Positions 1 through 5,855 of a stretch of 14,967 bases of DNA are shown one piece after another. Positions within the stretch are counted from its first letter, which is position 1, and each line of letters opens with the position of its first letter. The notes beneath the pieces were generated by a model that saw only the letters and a list, made by a program, of their open reading frames with translations, was not told the DNA's origin and ran no database searches. The stretch comes from Gammaproteobacteria bacterium (GTDB lineage: Bacteria > Pseudomonadota > Gammaproteobacteria > SZUA-229): contig JAESSQ010000175.1 in the NCBI GenBank assembly GCA_016764035.1, forward strand, positions 1 to 14,967. The letters run 5' to 3'. The position numbers and the translations under genes were made by a program.

Positions 1-21
1 CACAAGAATTATAAGTAGAAT

Positions 22-53
22 GCTCACCGATTGGGGTGAGCTTCTCTTATTTT
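22..53 (+). terminator. Hairpin terminator 1
   Basis: A 7-bp perfect stem, GCTCACC (22-28) with GGTGAGC (35-41), and a 6-base loop are followed by the T-rich run TTCTCTTATTTT. This is the shape of a Rho-independent terminator reading rightward. The gene it would end lies outside the window to the left. Confidence 0.5.
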
Positions 54-102
54 GGGTTGTGGGTATTCGAGTACCTCTGTTTTCAAATAAGTTGAATGCT
101 CG

Positions 103-124
103 CCCCTCTTTTTTGAGGGGTTTT
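103..124 (+). terminator. Hairpin terminator 2
   Basis: CCCCTC and GAGGGG pair around a TTTTTT loop and are followed by TTTT. The orientation is rightward, in tandem with the hairpin at 22-53. Both hairpins are preceded by the same octamer GAATGCTC (18-25 and 94-101). The left-hand strand of the second stem is pyrimidine-rich, so termination on the minus strand is less likely. Confidence 0.6.
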
Positions 125-277
125 AAAACCATTAAAACCCAAATGTTATGATTAAAATTTTACTAGTAGAAAAAAATCTAATTCTCTCCAATACCTTGAT
201 AAATATCCTGAAAAAGCGCCGGAAGGAATCTTGATCGTTCTGGCAAAGCGCCCTTGCCCTTTACCGAAAAGTGAAGG
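125..277. other. Intergenic stretch, no gene seen
   Basis: This is AT-rich spacer between the tandem hairpins and the stop of the minus-strand gene at 278. I see only a weak 5-bp hairpin (GGCAA 242-246 with TTGCC 254-258), with no T-run on either side. No coding region or RNA gene is supported. Confidence 0.5.
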
Positions 278-541
278 TTAAACCTCGACTAGCTCAAGGC
301 GCTTCTCAATCCGTTTTAGCCGTCTACTGATCGCATCGAAACTATTGCTATGTTCGGCGGCAATCGTGTGAAGCTGAGCGATATCGCTTTTGACACTGGC
401 AAGTTTCATGTCCATATGCCCGACACGGGTACCTATTTCATCAATACGCTTTTCCATCCGGTCTTGGGACGTGCGAAAAGCCCGGAGATGTTCCAGTATC
501 AAGTTATCGGTACCATTGTTGTTTTCGTTATCTTCGGCCAT
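278..541 (-). CDS. Small coiled-coil protein, function unknown
   Basis: This encodes an 87-residue charged protein. After an acidic, Asn-rich start (residues 1-12), nearly the whole chain has heptad-like spacing of hydrophobic residues among Arg, Lys and Glu (RMEKRIDEIGTRV, then RRLKRIEKRLELVEV at the end). It is predicted to be a single coiled coil with no membrane segment. The ATG at 541 is preceded by AAGGA about 8 bases upstream, a good ribosome binding site. It lies 50 bp downstream of the larger coiled-coil gene on the same strand, so the two are probably co-transcribed. I do not recognise a named family. Short coiled-coil proteins like this are common in phages and conjugative islands, and a structural or oligomerisation role is only a guess. 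Confidence 0.7.
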   Translation of the reverse strand: MAEDNENNNGTDNLILEHLRAFRTSQDRMEKRIDEIGTRVGHMDMKLASVKSDIAQLHTIAAEHSNSFDAISRRLKRIEKRLELVEV

Positions 542-591
542 TTCACATCCTTGTAAATTTATTTAGCACGATTTACCCTTGTTGGGAAGAG

Positions 592-1464
592 TTATCCCAT
601 GTTCATACCCGGATTGGATTGGGGAGAGACGCTATCGGGTTCAGGACGTGGAGCAGGTTCAGTAGAAACCTGTTCCACGTGGCTTGCATGGGTGAATGCA
701 GGCCTTAGCGCGTTTTTAGCTTGAATGCCACCTTCCGAAATTTCGTTGGCAAAAGAGGTGCCGGTTTCGCTTCGAATTTCTTGAGGCTGGTTGGACGAAA
801 GTGCCTGGTGGTGATTTTGTACCCGTCGCGGGGCAGGCATATTATCCAGCTCATCTTTTATTTCTGCTGCGTCCTGTGGGTTATTTTCGAGTCGCTCTTC
901 AAGATCACTCTGTTTTTTCTGAAAGTCGGTAACGTCTTGTCTTTCTCGTTGTAAATCTTCAATTCGATTATCTGCCGAACTTACAGTTTGCCTTGATGAA
1001 TCTCCGGCCTTATACGTTCGTCGTGCTTCTATCTCATCGCTATCTGAAATTCTTTGATCTTCTTCATCATAGAAATCGCCATTCTCTTCATCACGGTAAA
1101 CACGGCTGCCATCAGCCAGAATGGTGGCATTGTCCTGAATACGCTGGTAATCATCCTTTGCCCCGGCGATTTCTTCGTCAATCTCACCCAAAGCGAGAGT
1201 AGTTGCCTGATCGTATAACGCGAACTGTTGGTTAAGCTGGTCTAGTTGCTGTTGTTGCTGTGCGGTGAGGATCTGGCTCGCAAGTTCCATAAAGGCATTA
1301 TCATCGTCGCGGTCAGTCGCTTTGCCGCCTATGGCCTCAGTCTGGACAAAGCGTTTTATACGGCCTACATCCCGTCCGGCTACTTCATTATTGAGGTCGT
1401 CATGATCCTGCCGGATATTTTCCCGCTTGATCTCCGCGCTTCTTTCATGCCAGCTATCAGCCAT
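592..1464 (-). CDS. Hydrophilic coiled-coil protein, function unknown
   Basis: From the ATG at 1464 this is a 290-residue, very polar protein. It begins MADSWHERS, with GAGGA 8-12 bases upstream. A second ATG at 1488, with GGTAGGA upstream, would add eight residues and is also possible. Residues counted from the longer start show a Gln-rich stretch (77-89, QQQQQLDQLNQQ), a coiled coil around 75-120 and another at about 174-215. Between them lies a short segment rich in Gly, Asp and Tyr (125-147, ADGSRVYRDEE then GDFYDEEDQRI) that could be a small beta element. The C-terminal 80 residues are Pro/Ser/Gln-rich and probably disordered. There is no signal peptide, membrane segment or catalytic motif. 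It is convergent with nothing and divergent from radC. The function is unknown. A cytoplasmic structural or DNA-transfer accessory protein of the element fits the context, but this is inference. Confidence 0.75.
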   Translation of the reverse strand: MADSWHERSAEIKRENIRQDHDDLNNEVAGRDVGRIKRFVQTEAIGGKATDRDDDNAFMELASQILTAQQQQQLDQLNQQFALYDQATTLALGEIDEEIAGAKDDYQRIQDNATILADGSRVYRDEENGDFYDEEDQRISDSDEIEARRTYKAGDSSRQTVSSADNRIEDLQRERQDVTDFQKKQSDLEERLENNPQDAAEIKDELDNMPAPRRVQNHHQALSSNQPQEIRSETGTSFANEISEGGIQAKNALRPAFTHASHVEQVSTEPAPRPEPDSVSPQSNPGMNMG

Positions 1465-1488
1465 ATTTAATTCCTCATGTATTGCCAT

Positions 1489-1681
1489 AAATATCCTACC
1501 TTATGGCAGTTAATAAACCGTTAATACTTCACCATTTTGTGAGCTGATACAGCGGCTTGGCGGCGGCTTAAACCTGAGGGAAATGGATAAACCGCTAATG
1601 CGGCCTGGATCGAGGGCGGCGATGTCTTTAATGGCTCGCTAAATGCTTTGTTGATTAGAGGGTGGCGATCATGCCTGCCGC
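1489..1681. promoter_or_regulatory. Divergent control region with paired ATAAACCGYTAAT repeats
   Basis: This is the left part of the 321-bp gap between the divergent coiled-coil gene and radC. It holds two near-identical 13-mers on the same strand: ATAAACCGTTAAT (1513-1525) and ATAAACCGCTAAT (1587-1599). They are 74 bp apart, about seven helical turns, which is what a pair of operator sites would look like. The 10-mer AACCGTTAAT also occurs upstream of the gene at 4095 (4015-4024), so one regulator could act on both. No promoter hexamers are called with confidence. Confidence 0.35.
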
Positions 1682-1754
1682 AGTTTCATTTTCAAGTTAG
1701 TCCAAAGGTGAGGACTTGATGCTCTCGCTTGTCCTCAAACTGGAAAATAAAACT
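1682..1754 (+). promoter_or_regulatory. Structured leader upstream of radC-like gene
   Basis: The outer arms AGTTTCATTTTC (1682-1693) and GAAAATAAAACT (1743-1754) pair at 11 of 12 positions. Inside, GAGGAC (1710-1715) pairs with GTCCTC (1731-1736). A competing hairpin, AGTCC (1699-1703) with GGACT (1712-1716), uses the same bases, so the two inner stems exclude each other. The structure ends 55 bp before the radC start codon. It could be an RNA switch or attenuator, or a hairpin acting in single-stranded DNA. The sequence alone does not decide. Confidence 0.4.
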
Positions 1755-1809
1755 CTTACGTCCGGCTTTTTAAACGCACATCAACAAATCAGCGTTCAGG
1801 AGCCACAAG

Positions 1810-2307
1810 ATGAAAGACACAGCCACCCAAACTACCTACCTCGTCCGCGATAGCGAAGGCGTTTATCACAACATCTTTCAAGAAGAGCTAGTCACAGCCG
1901 CGCAAGACTGCATCAAAGAGCGCTTTCAAAAAGGCGAAACCCTTACAAGTCCCGAAGCCTCGGCCAAATATTTTCAAGTGCTTATAGGCGACAAAGAGCA
2001 CGAAGTTTTTACAGTGTTATGGCTTGACACCAAACATCAGGTGATAGGACATTCGGAGCTATTCCGGGGCACCATTGACGGGGCAAGTATTTATCCCCGT
2101 GAAGTGGTCAAAGACGGGCTGGCTCACAACGCCGCCGCAGTGATACTGGCCCATAACCATCCGAGCGGCAGCACAGAACCTTCAACAGCAGACATCAAGA
2201 TCACCAAACGCCTGAAAGAGGCACTGGCACTCATAGACATACGGGTTCTGGATCACATCATCGTGGGAGACACCACCGCCTCAATGGCAGAGCAGGGGCT
2301 GGTTTGA
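1810..2307 (+). CDS. radC: RadC-family JAB-domain protein
   Basis: This is a 165-residue protein made of the RadC (PF04002) JAB/MPN domain. The metal-binding signature is clear: HNHPSG at 115-120 (H115, H117) and D128 in the following PSTADIKIT. Family landmarks GTID, YPREVV, HNAAAVILAHNHPSG and LDHIIVG appear in order. E83 in the preceding GHSELFRG segment is a candidate for the conserved acidic residue. Chromosomal RadC is about 220 residues and has an N-terminal helix-hairpin-helix DNA-binding region. That region is missing here, which is the form usual on plasmids, phages and conjugative islands. Despite the old name, a DNA-repair role is not established for the family, and a metal-dependent hydrolase is the structural expectation. 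AGGAG lies 9 bases before the ATG. A long structured leader precedes it. Confidence 0.9.
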   Translation: MKDTATQTTYLVRDSEGVYHNIFQEELVTAAQDCIKERFQKGETLTSPEASAKYFQVLIGDKEHEVFTVLWLDTKHQVIGHSELFRGTIDGASIYPREVVKDGLAHNAAAVILAHNHPSGSTEPSTADIKITKRLKEALALIDIRVLDHIIVGDTTASMAEQGLV

Positions 2308-2352
2308 GGAAGGTCGTCAAATTAGTTAGAGCTGAGAGATAAATAAAGGTAC

Positions 2353-2577
2353 TCATAATGCTGACAGTGACCACCCATCGCCACGCTCTCGGAGCTCAAT
2401 GATCATCCCGTCATATGTAGTCAGGAGGAATTCTTCCAGGCTAATAACGCTATTTTCATAAAGGGCGGACTTTATCTTGTCCAAAGTGCAGGGGCAGGCA
2501 ATCAGGCGTTTTGGAAATATTCCATGAATATTTCGGAATTCTATTCTGGCTTCGGAAATGTCTTTGAGGATGGACAT
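2353..2577 (-). CDS. Small protein of unknown function
   Basis: This encodes 74 residues starting MSILKDIS. The ATG at 2577 has AGGGAA about 8 bases upstream and is preferred over an in-frame TTG at 2592. The composition is that of a real folded protein: an amphipathic N-terminal helix, the segment FPKRLIACPCTLDKIKSAL with two cysteines spaced C-x-C, and a hydrophobic strand MIIELRERG near the end. There is no signal peptide or membrane span. It lies convergent to radC with a 45-bp gap and is followed upstream by a long untranslated region, so it is probably a single-gene unit. I do not recognise the family. Confidence 0.55.
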   Translation of the reverse strand: MSILKDISEARIEFRNIHGIFPKRLIACPCTLDKIKSALYENSVISLEEFLLTTYDGMIIELRERGDGWSLSAL

Positions 2578-3026
2578 ATGGCTTCCCTGCAATGTAATGC
2601 GAGACTTGCCCGGCGATAAACGCTTCTTCCCTGACTAAAGTTGTCGGTCGATAACGGACAGTCCCGTACCAAGTATAGCCATTTGGTTAAGCTGTGCAAT
2701 ATTGTACTTTGCCACTGATCGCGAATTCCTGCCCTCCGGTCAGAGAGAGTGGCAGTGGATACATGGAAAGTTCGACGCGCATTATCATGCGCGGCTCTAT
2801 TGACAAAAGACATGAAAGGGCTTCGCCCTCGCGCCGTCAAGCCCCAAAGCCTGCGCATTTTTGAAAATGACGGTTTCCGCTTCGCAGACCTTCCGCAATT
2901 TTAAAAAATCCTTGCCCAGGCCCTTTTTCAAAGGGTTTGTAGCTTGACCTTGCTACCCCACTCTCGGCGAGACCAAGGTTGCATATGCAACCCCCTTCAA
3001 AGGGATTTTTAAAAGGAAGAAAGACG
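2578..3026. other. 449-bp structured intergenic region
   Basis: No credible gene is present, and open frames here lack start signals and protein-like composition. The stretch is instead rich in hairpins. CGCGCAT/ATGCGCG has a TATC loop (2776-2793). AGGGC/GCCCT has a TTC loop (2817-2829). CCCTTT/AAAGGG has a TTC loop (2921-2935). A perfect 16-bp palindrome, GGTTGCATATGCAACC (2977-2992), follows. CCCTT/AAGGG and TTTTT lie just before the ribosome binding site of the next gene. A TTGACA is found at 2800-2805, but no matching -10 is evident 17 bp downstream. Possible roles are an attenuated leader, a single-strand promoter of a leading region, or an origin. Confidence 0.45.
2977..2992. repeat. 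16-bp perfect palindrome
   Basis: GGTTGCATATGCAACC is fully self-complementary. It ends 34 bp before the ATG at 3027. It may be the binding site of a dimeric regulator, or a hairpin in the leader of the downstream gene. Confidence 0.5.
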
Positions 3027-3221
3027 ATGGATATAAACAATGCACCGTTCATAGATTATCTGAATGCTGTTGATGATCTGCTCGAAACAAAATACGGCAT
3101 AACCTCTATCGACACGAATATGGACTTTATCGCTTCTTGTCAGGAAGAAGGTGTAAGTCCGAAAGAGTGTGTTGGCGATCTTGCCGTGAAATACGGTTTC
3201 CTCGATTTTTCAGAATATTGA
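3027..3221 (+). CDS. Small acidic protein upstream of the methylase
   Basis: This encodes 64 residues starting MDINNAPFIDYL. The ATG at 3027 has AAAAGGAAG about 9 bases upstream. An upstream in-frame ATG at 2979 would start inside the palindrome without a binding site, so it is rejected. The protein is acidic and mostly helical: FIDYLNAVDDLLETKYGI, then a short linker, then FIASCQEEGVSPKECVGDL and a C-terminal YGFLDFSEY. It has no membrane segment. Similar short proteins with a D-x-L-L-x-x-x-Y-G-I pattern occur in proteobacterial mobile elements, but I cannot attach a proven function. It ends 19 bp before the methyltransferase, so the two are likely one operon. Confidence 0.65.
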   Translation: MDINNAPFIDYLNAVDDLLETKYGITSIDTNMDFIASCQEEGVSPKECVGDLAVKYGFLDFSEY

Positions 3222-3240
3222 TAAAGAAAGCAGTTAAGAA

Positions 3241-3969
3241 ATGAATGCGGATATAAACACATTAGAAAACTACCAGTCAGACAAGTGCTGGCACGGATTA
3301 TTCCAAAGACCGGAAGAATTAAAACAAGACAGCACCAACAGCTTGCCTTGCAATGAGATATTACACGGCGACTGTATATCGGTAATGAAAGGCTTCCCGA
3401 ATAGCTCTGTTAATCTGATTGTCACAGACCCGCCTTACCTTGTGAATTACCAAGACCGCATGGGCAGGAGCATTCAGAACGATGTGAATAGTGACTGGAT
3501 AAAACCGGCATTCAAACAAGCGTGGCGCGTGTTAAAAGATAATAGTTTTTGCGTGTCTTTCTACGGAGATACCCACATAGATGTTTTTATGAGTGCATGG
3601 AAAGAGGCGGGGTTCAGGCCGGTCGGGCACATTGTTTGGCCGAAAACCTACGCTTCATCATCCTATTATCTGGCGCGCCATCACGAACAGGCTTTCTTGC
3701 TTGCTAAAGGCTATCCGCAAAAGCCGCAAACAGTTCTGCCCGATATTCAGGAATGGGCTTATACCGGAAACAAATTACACCCTACCCAGAAATCCGTGGA
3801 TGTGATTAAACCCTTGATAAACAGTTTCTCGAATGTTGGTGACTTGGTGTTAGACCCGTTTTCCGGTTCCGGTACAACAGCGCTGGCAGCTAAGCAGACT
3901 GGCCGAAATTATATCGGCATTGAACTGGAGGATAATTTTGTAGAGATTTCCCGAAATAGACTGATTTAA
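3241..3969 (+). CDS. DNA methyltransferase, beta class (N4/N6)
   Basis: This 242-residue S-adenosylmethionine-dependent DNA methylase modifies an exocyclic amino group. The catalytic motif IV, TDPPY (62-66), precedes the cofactor motif I, DPFSGSGTT (205-213). That order defines the beta class, to which CcrM and HinfI-type enzymes belong. HPTQK (180-184), a segment typical of this class, lies just before motif I, and IGIELE (225-230) follows it. The space between motifs IV and I is short, so the target-recognition region is small. About 35 residues precede the catalytic core. No restriction endonuclease gene is adjacent, so it is an orphan methylase. On a mobile element such an enzyme may protect transferred DNA from host restriction or affect expression. 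The target sequence cannot be read from the protein. The ribosome binding site is weak (GAAAG, rather far upstream). Confidence 0.92.
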   Translation: MNADINTLENYQSDKCWHGLFQRPEELKQDSTNSLPCNEILHGDCISVMKGFPNSSVNLIVTDPPYLVNYQDRMGRSIQNDVNSDWIKPAFKQAWRVLKDNSFCVSFYGDTHIDVFMSAWKEAGFRPVGHIVWPKTYASSSYYLARHHEQAFLLAKGYPQKPQTVLPDIQEWAYTGNKLHPTQKSVDVIKPLINSFSNVGDLVLDPFSGSGTTALAAKQTGRNYIGIELEDNFVEISRNRLI

Positions 3970-4012
3970 AACGGAGAAATTAGAGTCACGGTTTCGTGTG
4001 TAGGTAGGACTA

Positions 4013-4028
4013 TTAACCGTTAATTAAC
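4013..4028. promoter_or_regulatory. Candidate operator upstream of the 90-residue gene and integrase
   Basis: TTAAC, a C, then the palindrome GTTAATTAAC (4019-4028) make overlapping inverted repeats of TTAAC/GTTAA. The site lies about 70 bp before the start of the small gene at 4095. It includes AACCGTTAAT, shared with the region upstream of the gene ending at 1464. A repressor or excision-factor site is plausible. Confidence 0.35.
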
Positions 4029-4094
4029 ATAATACAGGTTGTAATGGATTGATAAGCACAACCACAGGTTCAGGCAGACAGAAAGAGAGGCAGC

Positions 4095-4367
4095 ATGGAA
4101 ATACCGTGTTATATAGGGTTAAAACGGGCACAGGAGGTCTTGTCAGAAATGGGCATTGAACTCAATGACCGGCAGATGAAGAGAGCAGCGGACAAAGATG
4201 CGGTAGGGCAGCGTAAATTACCTTTCTTTGTTGATCCCATAGACGGAAAACTGAAAATTGAAAGGGGCACACTGGTCTCTATCTATAACCGGTGCCGCGT
4301 TGAAGCAGAGAAAAACGCACAGATTACACCCGGCAATCTCAAGAAATCGTTTGATAAAAGCAAGTAG
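4095..4367 (+). CDS. Small basic protein, candidate excisionase (RDF)
   Basis: This is a 90-residue protein with a strongly basic C-terminus (KKSFDKSK). The N-terminal half reads like a helix-turn-helix: YIGLKRAQEVLSEMGIELND followed by RQMKRAADKDAVGQRKLPFF. The arrangement of helix, turn, recognition helix and then a short hydrophobic strand (LPFFVDP, then KLKIERGTLV) resembles winged-helix recombination directionality factors and MerR-like small DNA-binding proteins. It ends 17 bp before the integrase on the same strand, the position excision factors often hold. A good AGAGAGG site precedes the ATG. No specific family signature is recognised. The role is inferred from size, charge and location. 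Confidence 0.6.
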   Translation: MEIPCYIGLKRAQEVLSEMGIELNDRQMKRAADKDAVGQRKLPFFVDPIDGKLKIERGTLVSIYNRCRVEAEKNAQITPGNLKKSFDKSK

Positions 4368-4384
4368 AAAGGCTATGGAAAGCA

Positions 4385-5557
4385 ATGGCAGATATAAGAA
4401 AAAGACAGGGGAAGAAGGGCGTTACCTATCAGGTGCGCTATACCGACAAATCCTCAAAAACCGGATATTCCTTCGCCACCTTCAAAACGATGAAAGAAGC
4501 GCGGGCATTTAGTGAAAATTCCACTGAGTGGAAGGCCAGCACTTCCGGTGTTTCAAAGACAGTGTTGGAGGCCATTGATCTTTGGCTTGGTATTTGTGAG
4601 AAAGAAGGTACTGACGGGAATGAGCCTGTCACTTTTTACACGCTTAAAAACTACCAATACATAGCAAAATTTATGCGGTCTTATCCGTGGGATAAGACTC
4701 TGAATGAGCTGCATCCGCCAGATATAGTGAAATTTAGATCATGGCTTCTTGAAAACTGCCCTTCCCGTTTTGTTGCAAGACGGACTCTAAGTTGTTTTCA
4801 AACGGCTGTAGGGGAAATGGCCTTGCGGGGACATGTTCAGGCCAATGTTGTTGCTGGTATAACAATTAGTTCGAATTCTCGCTACGCTCAGCCTGTTACT
4901 CCACCAAGCCTGAATGAATTTAGGGCCTTACTCAAAGCGGCGGATAGATTAGCAAATTCCAAGAACGCACAAATTGCACGCTCTTGGGAGCGATACCGTC
5001 CAATGCTATATCTAGCAGGAGATACTGGCATGCGCCCTGGAGAATATCTTGCAGTAGCTCGTACAAACCTTACTAAAACCGAGGTAAAGGTTGACCGTGC
5101 TGTTGAGCGTGGTGGTCATAGGATTTCTGTCACTAAAACGCCTGCTGGATGGCGTTGGATTGATTTAAGCCCTGAAACGAGTGACATGATCCACCACTAT
5201 ATAGAAAATCACTCTCCTTCTAACAAATATGATCTGGTATTTCCAACTTCAACGGGAAAATGGCAGTGTATTATTAATTGGCGTAGGCGTGGTTTTGCTA
5301 AAGCATGTCTTGAGGCTGGTCTGGTTAAGGAAGTTGAAAAAGAAGGGGTTTTGAAAACTGTTCCAAAGTTTTCGCCCTACGATCTCCGTCATTTTTATGC
5401 CTCCATGCTAATCGAGCAACGAACCAATCTGAAACGAATTCAAAGGTTGATGGGGCATACAAACATAACAACAACACTAAACATATACGGTCATCTTATC
5501 GACCGTGCTGAAGATGTAGAAGATCGCCCACGAGGGCTAATATCTTCGGTCACATAG
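4385..5557 (+). CDS. int: Tyrosine-type site-specific integrase
   Basis: This 390-residue phage-type tyrosine recombinase would integrate and excise the element. Residues 1-50 (MADIRKRQGKKGVTYQVRYT...) look like the arm-type DNA-binding domain, and about 57-165 like the core-binding SAM-like domain. The catalytic domain carries R217 (GDTGMRPGE), K251 (TKTPAGWRW), R335 and H336 (YDLRHFYAS), H358 (LMGHTNI) and the nucleophile Y368 (LNIYGHL). The first histidine of the usual H-x-x-R box is Tyr332, a substitution that occurs in this family and need not inactivate it. The length is normal and there is no frameshift. The ATG at 4385 has GGAAA just upstream. The gene ends 59 bp before a tRNA-Lys 3' fragment, its presumed attachment site, and only 6 bp before an 18-bp repeat likely to be an arm site. 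Confidence 0.95.
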   Translation: MADIRKRQGKKGVTYQVRYTDKSSKTGYSFATFKTMKEARAFSENSTEWKASTSGVSKTVLEAIDLWLGICEKEGTDGNEPVTFYTLKNYQYIAKFMRSYPWDKTLNELHPPDIVKFRSWLLENCPSRFVARRTLSCFQTAVGEMALRGHVQANVVAGITISSNSRYAQPVTPPSLNEFRALLKAADRLANSKNAQIARSWERYRPMLYLAGDTGMRPGEYLAVARTNLTKTEVKVDRAVERGGHRISVTKTPAGWRWIDLSPETSDMIHHYIENHSPSNKYDLVFPTSTGKWQCIINWRRRGFAKACLEAGLVKEVEKEGVLKTVPKFSPYDLRHFYASMLIEQRTNLKRIQRLMGHTNITTTLNIYGHLIDRAEDVEDRPRGLISSVT

Positions 5558-5563
5558 ATAATA

Positions 5564-5581
5564 TGTGGCAAATTTGTGGCA
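5564..5581 (+). repeat. Direct repeat, left copy (presumed integrase arm site)
   Basis: TGTGGCAAATTTGTGGCA contains two TGTGGCA units 11 bp apart, about one helical turn. An identical 18-mer lies at 5796-5813 beyond the tRNA fragment. Arm-type sites of tyrosine integrases have this paired layout, and the integrase here has an arm-binding N-terminus. Confidence 0.6.
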
Positions 5582-5615
5582 GAAAGATGATAACGCATAG
5601 AAATATCAGCGTTTT

Positions 5616-5667
5616 CCACTGACTTTTAATCAGTAGGCCGAGGGTTCGAATCCCTCAGCGGTCACCA
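5616..5667 (+). tRNA. tRNA-Lys(TTT) 3' fragment, att core
   Basis: Only the 3' half of a tRNA is present. Visible parts are the anticodon arm CTGA-CTTTTAA-TCAG (5619-5633, anticodon TTT), the variable loop, the T arm GAGGG-TTCGAAT-CCCTC (5640-5656), the acceptor strand AGCGGTC (5657-5663), discriminator A and encoded CCA (5665-5667). The matching 5' acceptor strand GACCGCT and the D arm are absent upstream, so it is not a functional tRNA. This is the footprint of an element that inserts into the 3' end of a host tRNA-Lys gene and supplies a replacement 3' end. Confidence 0.88.
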
Positions 5668-5704
5668 CTTATATCTCAATGACTTAGCGGAATAATATGG
5701 TAAG

Positions 5705-5728
5705 AAATGGCCCTTCGGGGCCATTTTT
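5705..5728 (+). terminator. Strong UUCG-loop terminator after the tRNA fragment
   Basis: AAATGGCCC and GGGCCATTT form a perfect 9-bp stem closed by a TTCG tetraloop and followed by further T residues. It would end rightward transcription from int or from a tRNA rebuilt at integration. The stem is nearly symmetric, with A residues on the left, so it can also serve the leftward operon that stops at 5856. Confidence 0.85.
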
Positions 5729-5734
5729 GCCACA
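5728..5734 (-). repeat. Inverted copy of the TGTGGCA unit
   Basis: TGCCACA is the reverse complement of the 7-bp unit in the flanking 18-bp repeats. It lies between the terminator hairpin and the right-hand repeat, as a third presumed integrase contact of opposite orientation. A 7-mer can recur by chance, so the call is modest. Confidence 0.35.
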
Positions 5735-5795
5735 ATTTTACTGTCCGCTGTAACCCGCATGAATCTGCCATTGTCTGAATGAGGCTTTTTCGGCT

Positions 5796-5813
5796 TGTGG
5801 CAAATTTGTGGCA
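5796..5813 (+). repeat. Direct repeat, right copy (presumed integrase arm site)
   Basis: This is an exact 18-base copy of 5564-5581, in the same orientation, 232 bp to the right and on the other side of the tRNA fragment. The gap 5558-5855 holds only this att region: the two repeats, the tRNA fragment, the terminator and the inverted unit. No gene is seen in it. Confidence 0.6.
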
Positions 5814-5855
5814 AAAATAATGTTGGGTTTGTTGAAAGCGACCGGAGTGATCTCC

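Noticed and set aside
2800..2828. A sigma-70 promoter starting at TTGACA
   Set aside because: The -35-like hexamer is perfect, but the sequence 17 bp downstream (TCGCCC) does not resemble a -10 element.
2541..2858. Minus-strand open frame upstream of the small gene at 2353-2577
   Set aside because: The translated sequence has Arg/Ser-rich, unfolded composition, overlaps hairpins and the start of a better-supported gene, and has no clear ribosome binding site.
3241..3969. A complete restriction-modification system
   Set aside because: No endonuclease or specificity gene is adjacent. The neighbours are a 64-residue protein and the integration module, so the methylase is an orphan.
5558..5667. 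A complete tRNA-Lys gene
   Set aside because: Only the anticodon arm, T arm and 3' acceptor strand are present. GACCGCT and a D arm are not found in the upstream bases, which belong to the repeat and the integrase end.
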